Both the position numbers and the translations under genes were made by a program. The notes below the pieces were generated by a model, which was not told the origin of the DNA, did no database searches, and saw only the letters and a program-made list of their open reading frames with translations. 28,506 bases of DNA from BRH-c25 sp964447145 (lineage in GTDB: Bacteria > Bacillota > Clostridia > Lutisporales > Lutisporaceae), in the NCBI GenBank assembly GCA_964447145.1, contig CAYURW010000027.1, positions 1-28,506 of the forward strand, written 5' to 3'. Shown one piece after another: positions 24,012 to 28,506 of the stretch; within the stretch, counting starts at the first letter, position 1; each line of letters opens with the position of its first letter.

Positions 24012-24959
24012 ATGATCAATACTTCAATTTGCAGGCTGTTAGAAATAAAGTACCCAATCCTGCAGGGGGGGATGGCCTGGGTTGCCACTGCTGAGCTTGC
24101 TGCTGCGGTATCCAATGCGGGGGGGCTGGGTATAATAGGTGCAGGCAATGCACCGGGCAGCTATGTACAATCAGAGATTAGAAAAGTTAAAGGGCTTACT
24201 GACAAACCCTTTGGAGTGAATATTATGCTGTTGTCGCCCTTTGTAGATGAAGTGGCTGATATTGTCTGCAGGGAAGGCATACCTGTAATAACAACAGGGG
24301 CTGGAAATCCGGGAAAATATATGGCCCGGTTCAAAGAGGCAGGGATAAAAGTGATTCCGGTTGTGTCTGCAGTCTCCCTGGCAAAAAAAATGGAAAAAGA
24401 GGGCGCAGATGCTGTAATAGCTGAAGGAACGGAGGCAGGAGGTCATATAGGAGAATTGACTACAATGGTGCTGGTGCCCCAGGTAATTGATGCCGTAGGT
24501 ATACCGGTTATTGCGGCAGGGGGTATAGCTGACGGAAGGGGCTTTGCCTCTGCATTAGCCCTCGGGGCTCAGGGAGTTCAGATGGGAACTGCTTTTGTAT
24601 GTGCATCCGAGTGCATAGTCCATGATAATTATAAGCAGGCGATCATGAAGGCAGGGGATAGGGCAACAGTGGTCACAGGCAGGACAACAGGGCATCCGGT
24701 AAGGATTTTGAAGAACAAGCTGTCCAGGGAATTTGAAAAGCTTGAGAAAGCCAATGCCGACCCTGAAGAATATGAAAAACTGGGAGTGGGTAGGCTGAGG
24801 GCTGCTGTTGTCGATGGCGATGCCGACTATGGCTCTGTGATGGCCGGGCAGATAAGCGGCTTGGTAAAGGAAAGCAAGCCTGCAAAGGATATTATTGAGG
24901 CAATAGTTGATGAAGCAGGTAAAGTGGTTGACAAGATCAGATTACTGATAAAGGAGTAG
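24012..24959 (+). CDS. fabK: Enoyl-ACP reductase II (FMN-dependent)
   Basis: FabK performs the last reduction of the elongation cycle with NAD(P)H and FMN, in place of FabI. The 315-residue TIM barrel of the nitronate monooxygenase superfamily has P-I-L-Q-G-G-M-A-W at the start, G-L-G-I-I-G-A-G-N, E-G-T-E-A-G-G-H-I-G near 144-153, and A-A-G-G-I-A-D-G-R followed by G-A-Q-G-V-Q-M-G-T, the flavin phosphate site. I chose ATG 24012, because GGGAGG at 23999-24004 is 7 bases away; the frame from 23997 overlaps fabH. Family knowledge: FabK is insensitive to triclosan. Confidence 0.95.
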   Translation: MINTSICRLLEIKYPILQGGMAWVATAELAAAVSNAGGLGIIGAGNAPGSYVQSEIRKVKGLTDKPFGVNIMLLSPFVDEVADIVCREGIPVITTGAGNPGKYMARFKEAGIKVIPVVSAVSLAKKMEKEGADAVIAEGTEAGGHIGELTTMVLVPQVIDAVGIPVIAAGGIADGRGFASALALGAQGVQMGTAFVCASECIVHDNYKQAIMKAGDRATVVTGRTTGHPVRILKNKLSREFEKLEKANADPEEYEKLGVGRLRAAVVDGDADYGSVMAGQISGLVKESKPAKDIIEAIVDEAGKVVDKIRLLIKE

Positions 24960-24963
24960 TGGA

Positions 24964-25914
24964 ATGCAAAAATTGGCTTGTATTTTCCCGGGACAGGGAG
25001 CACAGTATCCCGGCATGGGTAAAGAATTGGCACAAAATTACAAGGAAGCGATGAATATATTTGACCTTGCAAGCGATAGACTCGGGATAGATATGAAAAA
25101 ACTGTGCTTCGAGGGAGAAAACAAAGAACTGGAAAAAACAGAAAACACCCAACCCTCAATACTTACTGCAAGCATTGCAATGTTGGAGGTATTAAAGCTT
25201 AGGGGCATCGAACCCCAAATTGCCGCCGGATTGAGCCTGGGAGAGTATTCGGCACTGGTTGCCTCAAATGCGATTAGTTTTTCGGATGCAGTGGCGCTGG
25301 TGAAGAAGAGAGGCAGGTATATGCAAGAGGCTGTACCGGCGGGAGAAGGCACAATGGCTGCAATTATGGGACTGGAAAGGGACGAGGTGGCAGAGTGTCT
25401 CAAAATGGCCAGCGGTTACGGAGTTGTAGAGGCTGCTAATTATAACTGCCCCGGGCAGATCGTCATAGCAGGGCATACAAAGGCAGTAGAGAGAGCATGC
25501 TCTATACTGAAGGAAAGCGGGGCCAGAAGGGTGATAATGCTGCCGGTTAGCGCTCCATTCCATTCAAGCCTGTTGAAGCCTGCGGGGGAAAAGCTTGCTG
25601 TCGAGCTTGAAAGTGTAGATATATCAGACAATAAGCTGCCTGTCATATCCAATGTAAATGCCCAGGTAATTATGAACAAATACGAAATTAAAAGATGTTT
25701 GATTGAGCAGGTTAGCCGTTCTGTTCTCTGGGAAGACAGCATTAGAAGAATGATTGATATGGGGGTCGATACTTTTGTTGAGGTAGGTCCGGGCAGGACA
25801 TTATCCGCATTTATAAAGAAAATTGACAGAGGCCTTCATGTGCATAATGTAGAAGATATGGAGTCTTTGGAAAATACCATAGTCAGTATAAGGGAGAGAT
25901 TGGAATGCAATTAA
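24964..25914 (+). CDS. fabD: Malonyl-CoA:ACP transacylase
   Basis: FabD moves malonyl from CoA to ACP, supplying every elongation step. The 316-residue protein begins M-Q-K-L-A-C-I-F-P-G-Q-G-A-Q. It has the serine hydrolase-like nucleophile elbow as G-L-S-L-G-E-Y (Ser91) and catalytic His200 in A-P-F-H-S-S. The elbow has Leu90 where many FabD proteins have His. AAGGAG lies 7 bases before the ATG. It overlaps fabG by 10 bases. Confidence 0.96.
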   Translation: MQKLACIFPGQGAQYPGMGKELAQNYKEAMNIFDLASDRLGIDMKKLCFEGENKELEKTENTQPSILTASIAMLEVLKLRGIEPQIAAGLSLGEYSALVASNAISFSDAVALVKKRGRYMQEAVPAGEGTMAAIMGLERDEVAECLKMASGYGVVEAANYNCPGQIVIAGHTKAVERACSILKESGARRVIMLPVSAPFHSSLLKPAGEKLAVELESVDISDNKLPVISNVNAQVIMNKYEIKRCLIEQVSRSVLWEDSIRRMIDMGVDTFVEVGPGRTLSAFIKKIDRGLHVHNVEDMESLENTIVSIRERLECN

Positions 25915-26648
25915 AAGGCAAGACAGCAATAGTTACGGGAGGTTCAAGAGGTATAGGTAGAGCCATAGCCCTGGAATTGGCATCAAAAGGGGCTAATGTA
26001 GCTGTGACCTGTGCCAATAACATTGAGTCTGCGAAGGTGGTGGCTGAAGAAATACAAAGAATGGGTGTTTCCGGGATGGCTGTAAAGGCTGATGTTTCCA
26101 AAGCTGAGGAGGTAGAAAATTTAGTAAGTGAAGTATTAAATAAGTTCGGCGGCATAGATATATTAGTAAATAATGCAGGGATCACAAGGGATAGCCTTAT
26201 TATCCGGATGACTGAACAGCAGTTTGACGAGGTAATAAATATTAATCTTAAAGGTGCATTTATCTGTACAAAAGTGATATCAAGGGTAATGATTAAGCAA
26301 AAGTGGGGCAAAATAATAAATGTTTCCTCTGCAGTCGGAATAATCGGAAACGCGGGACAGTCCAATTATTCGGCAGCAAAGGCGGGTCTTATTGGTTTTA
26401 CCAAGTCAACAGCCAAAGAACTGGCTAAGAGAGGAATAAACGTTAATGCCGTTGCCCCTGGATTTATTGAGACAGACATGACTTCGGGATTGCCTGACAA
26501 AGTTAAGGAAGAATACTTAAAGGGTATTCCGCTTCAAAGAATGGGAAAACCTGAAGATGTAGCCAAAACAGTATTATTTCTGGCATCGGAATATTCTGAC
26601 TACATTACAGGTCAAGTAATAAGTATTGACGGTGGCATGGTTATGTAA
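25905..26648 (+). CDS. fabG: 3-oxoacyl-ACP reductase
   Basis: FabG reduces 3-oxoacyl-ACP to 3-hydroxyacyl-ACP with NADPH. The 247-residue short-chain dehydrogenase has the cofactor loop T-G-G-S-R-G-I-G at 11-18, N-N-A-G at 89-92, and catalytic Ser142, Tyr155 and Lys159 (Y-S-A-A-K). The C-terminus Y-I-T-G-Q-V-I-S-I-D-G-G is typical of true FabG. The ATG follows GGGAGAG inside the end of fabD, implying coupled translation. Confidence 0.97.
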   Translation: MQLKGKTAIVTGGSRGIGRAIALELASKGANVAVTCANNIESAKVVAEEIQRMGVSGMAVKADVSKAEEVENLVSEVLNKFGGIDILVNNAGITRDSLIIRMTEQQFDEVININLKGAFICTKVISRVMIKQKWGKIINVSSAVGIIGNAGQSNYSAAKAGLIGFTKSTAKELAKRGINVNAVAPGFIETDMTSGLPDKVKEEYLKGIPLQRMGKPEDVAKTVLFLASEYSDYITGQVISIDGGMVM

Positions 26649-26720
26649 TATTATCATATTATGAAAAATGCTCCTGTTGTGGCATCTAATAGTTATTAAT
26701 CCTGAAGGGAGGTGAACTTA

Positions 26721-26948
26721 ATGGTTTTTGAGAAAGTTCAAGAGAAAGTAGCTGAGCAGCTTGGAGTTGAAACAGATGAGATTACGCTGGAGTCTTCCTT
26801 TATTGATGACTTGGGCGCTGATTCCCTTGATATAGTGGAGCTTTTGATGGCGCTTGAAGAAGAGTTTGACATAGAAATACCTGATGAGGAAGCAGAAAAG
26901 CTTACAACTGTAGGCGATGTGGTGGATTATATTAAAAACAATAAATAA
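26721..26948 (+). CDS. acpP: Acyl carrier protein
   Basis: A 75-residue acidic four-helix ACP carrying the growing acyl chain on phosphopantetheine attached to Ser35 in the invariant G-A-D-S-L-D. The start is ATG 26721, 6 bases after GGGAGGTG; an in-frame GTG at 26712 overlaps that ribosome binding site. It lies 72 bases after fabG, with no clear promoter in the gap, and is closed by an intrinsic terminator. Confidence 0.97.
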   Translation: MVFEKVQEKVAEQLGVETDEITLESSFIDDLGADSLDIVELLMALEEEFDIEIPDEEAEKLTTVGDVVDYIKNNK

Positions 26949-26952
26949 AGAG

Positions 26953-26977
26953 TGTCCCGGGGAACGGGACATTTTTT
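26953..26977 (+). terminator. Terminator after acpP
   Basis: TGTCCCG (26953-26959), loop GGGAA, CGGGACA (26965-26971), then TTTTTT (26972-26977). Confidence 0.85.
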
Positions 26978-27017
26978 ATTGTATAGGAAAGTATAACTAT
27001 CCTATACAATAAAAAAT
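26971..27017 (+). repeat. 18-bp perfect inverted repeat between acpP and fabF
   Basis: ATTTTTTATTGTATAGGA (26971-26988) is exactly inverted at 27000-27017. Inside the 11-base spacer AGT/ACT can pair further past one mismatch. The left arm doubles as the acpP terminator T-run. The arms carry TTGTAT and TATACA, which could act as promoter elements (18-base spacing), so it may contain the fabF promoter (inference). Confidence 0.65.
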
Positions 27018-27028
27018 ATTGATTTAAG

Positions 27029-27098
27029 TGCCCGTGCCATTATTTCCTCCCTATGTTCGGAAAAGGCACATGGGCAATAAATGCGGCAAGCCGCCTTT
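27029..27098 (+). promoter_or_regulatory. Structured 5' leader of fabF
   Basis: TGCCC-GTGCC (27029-27038) pairs with GGCAC (27065-27069) and GGGCA (27072-27076), with an AT bulge. Inside, TTTCC (27043-27047) pairs with GGAAA (27059-27063). A second hairpin GCGGC/GCCGC (27083-27094) follows with a T-rich tail. The same TTTCCTC (27043-27049) can instead pair with the fabF ribosome binding site GAGGAGA (27116-27122). Candidate cis-regulatory RNA; no known class recognised. Confidence 0.45.
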
Positions 27099-27130
27099 GT
27101 TATTCTATATTAAAAGAGGAGAGATTTGAT

Positions 27131-28372
27131 TTGAACAAAAGGAGAGTAGTTGTAACGGGAATTGGGGTAATATCGCCTATAGGGATTGGCAGGGATATAT
27201 TCTTCCAAAGCCTTAAGGAAGGGAAATGCGGAGTTGACCTTATAACGAGATTTGATACGGAATACTATGATGCAAAAATAGCCGCAGAAGTAAAAAACTT
27301 CGATCCAACGGAATATATTGACAAAAAGGAATGCAGAAGAATGGACAGGTTTTCGCAGTTTGCCATAGCTGCTGCAAAAATGGCGGCGGAGGATTCGGGA
27401 TTGAATAAAGAATCGACTGATAGCTGCAGGTTTGGCGTCTGCATAGGCTCCGGTATAGGCGGTATGGAAACTATGGAAACACAGTACAGAATACTGAAAG
27501 AAAAAGGCCCCGGAAGGGTCAGCCCTTTCATGATACCAATGATGATATCAAACATTGCAGCGGGCAATATTTCAATAGAGTTAAATGCAAAGGGGCCTAA
27601 TACCACTGTTGTAACAGCATGTGCATCAGCAACAAATGCCATTGGAGAAGCTTTCAAGACAATTCAGCGAGGTGATGCTGATATTATGGTAACAGGGGGG
27701 ACCGAGGCATCCATAACTCCATTATCTTTGGCGGGTTTCTGCTCAATGAAGGCTCTGTCAGTAAGAAATAATGATCCAAAAGCAGCATCAAGGCCCTTTG
27801 ATAAGGATAGAGACGGCTTTGTAATGGGGGAAGGTGCCGGGATGCTGATCATTGAAGGCCTTGAACATGCAGAAAAAAGAGGAGCCAGGGTTTATGGCGA
27901 AATTGCCGGTTATGGCGCCTCAGGTGATGCCTATCACATAACTGCGCCAGCACCGGATGCCGATGGGGCATACAGAGCAATGCTTATGGCAGTCAAAGAT
28001 GCAGGCATGGAAACCTGTGAACTGGATTATATAAATGCCCATGGGACTTCGACGGAATTGAACGACAAGCTGGAAACACTGGCAATAAAAAGGCTGCTTG
28101 GGAAGGATGCGGGAAGAATTGCGATAAGCTCAACAAAATCAATGACAGGGCATCTTCTGGGAGCAGCAGGGGCAGTTGAGGCAATTGCCTGTATAATGGC
28201 AATAAATGAAGGAGTTGTTCCTCCGACTATCAACTACCATACTCCTGACGAGGAATGTGATTTGGACTATGTACCAAACAAGGCAAGAGAGATGCGAGTG
28301 AACTGTGCCATTTCCAATTCCTTAGGGTTTGGGGGCCATAATGCCAGCATAATATTGAAGAAATACATTTAA
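27131..28372 (+). CDS. fabF: Beta-ketoacyl-ACP synthase II
   Basis: FabF condenses acyl-ACP with malonyl-ACP in each elongation round. The 413-residue thiolase-fold enzyme has the Cys-His-His triad: Cys164 in T-A-C-A-S-A, His304 in N-A-H-G-T-S-T, and His341 in M-T-G-H-L-L-G-A-A-G, with Lys336 nearby. I chose TTG 27131 (M-N-K-R-R-V-V-V-T-G), 7 bases after GAGGAGAG. The frame is open back to 27053, but that part lies in the structured leader and is not family-like. It is separated from acpP by a terminator and probably has its own promoter. Confidence 0.96.
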   Translation: MNKRRVVVTGIGVISPIGIGRDIFFQSLKEGKCGVDLITRFDTEYYDAKIAAEVKNFDPTEYIDKKECRRMDRFSQFAIAAAKMAAEDSGLNKESTDSCRFGVCIGSGIGGMETMETQYRILKEKGPGRVSPFMIPMMISNIAAGNISIELNAKGPNTTVVTACASATNAIGEAFKTIQRGDADIMVTGGTEASITPLSLAGFCSMKALSVRNNDPKAASRPFDKDRDGFVMGEGAGMLIIEGLEHAEKRGARVYGEIAGYGASGDAYHITAPAPDADGAYRAMLMAVKDAGMETCELDYINAHGTSTELNDKLETLAIKRLLGKDAGRIAISSTKSMTGHLLGAAGAVEAIACIMAINEGVVPPTINYHTPDEECDLDYVPNKAREMRVNCAISNSLGFGGHNASIILKKYI

Positions 28373-28506
28373 ATAGTATTATGGAATCAGGGCCGATACC
28401 GTGGAGGGACATGCTTGATCTTTTGCATATCAGGGGGATCCACATCCCAAGGCTGCGTCGCATTATTCTAATTTTATGAAACACATAAGGAAAAGGAGAG
28501 GATTTG
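28373..28506 (+). other. fabF 3' region and start of the next gene
   Basis: Between the fabF stop and the window end is a small hairpin GGGAT-CCAC-ATCCC (28435-28448) without a T-run, so no clear terminator. AAAAGGAGAGG (28492-28502) followed by TTG at 28504-28506 is a good start site for a following + strand gene. By gene-order analogy this may be rnc, but no coding sequence is visible, so that is a guess. Confidence 0.45.

Noticed and set aside
25883..26365. 160-codon - strand frame over fabG
   Set aside because: Antisense shadow of a complete short-chain dehydrogenase.
1..28506. Prophage, integrative element, toxin-antitoxin or defence system
   Set aside because: All large frames are housekeeping genes in conserved order, with no integrase, transposase, attachment repeat or toxin-like pair. 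The two small membrane genes resemble neither a known toxin-antitoxin pair nor a phage holin set closely enough to claim it.

Overview
This window reads as a core chromosomal segment from a low-to-moderate G+C, Gram-positive, endospore-forming member of the Clostridia. The evidence is the Bacillus-like gene order (fmt, rsmB, rlmN, prpC, prkC, rsgA, rpe, thiN, then rpmB, asp23, fakA and recG), an alpha/beta-type small acid-soluble spore protein, the sporulation membrane protein YlbJ, a fatty-acid operon headed by FapR, FabK as the enoyl-ACP reductase, and acetate kinase. A relative of Acetivibrio/Ruminiclostridium is plausible, but this is inference. I see no tRNA, rRNA, CRISPR array, transposase or phage gene.

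Positions 1-9209 (+ strand) hold a translation, ribosome and signalling cluster: the 3' end of fmt, a YugP-type membrane zinc peptidase, rsmB, rlmN, the PP2C/PASTA-kinase pair prpC-prkC, rsgA, rpe and thiN. Two very small membrane-protein genes follow in the place where Bacillus carries spoVM. rpmB (9287-9478) lies on the opposite strand between facing terminators. A sigma-A-like promoter then starts asp23-fakA-recG (9785-13920). Next comes a monocistronic SASP gene with a sigma-G-like promoter and a strong terminator.

After a 415-base gene-free stretch rich in small palindromes and repeats come rsmD, coaD and a coiled-coil protein gene (14674-16277). ylbJ and tmcAL (ylbM) converge on them from the - strand. 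tmcAL, whose product uses acetate, is divergent from ackA, whose product makes acetate.

From 20437 to the end is the lipid block. A perfect-consensus promoter precedes yceD-rpmF. A terminator/attenuator and then a promoter with a FapR operator lead into fapR-plsX-fabH-fabK-fabD-fabG-acpP, which ends at a terminator. fabF follows after a structured leader. Malonyl-CoA feedback through FapR would set expression of the whole pathway. fabZ and the acc genes are not in the window. The last bases give a ribosome binding site and a TTG start for the next gene.

I found no new multi-gene system. The items most worth following are the two miniature membrane proteins in the spoVM slot, the structured fabF leader with the perfect inverted repeat before it, the paired near-palindromes flanking the rsmD promoter, and an unusual SASP protease site.
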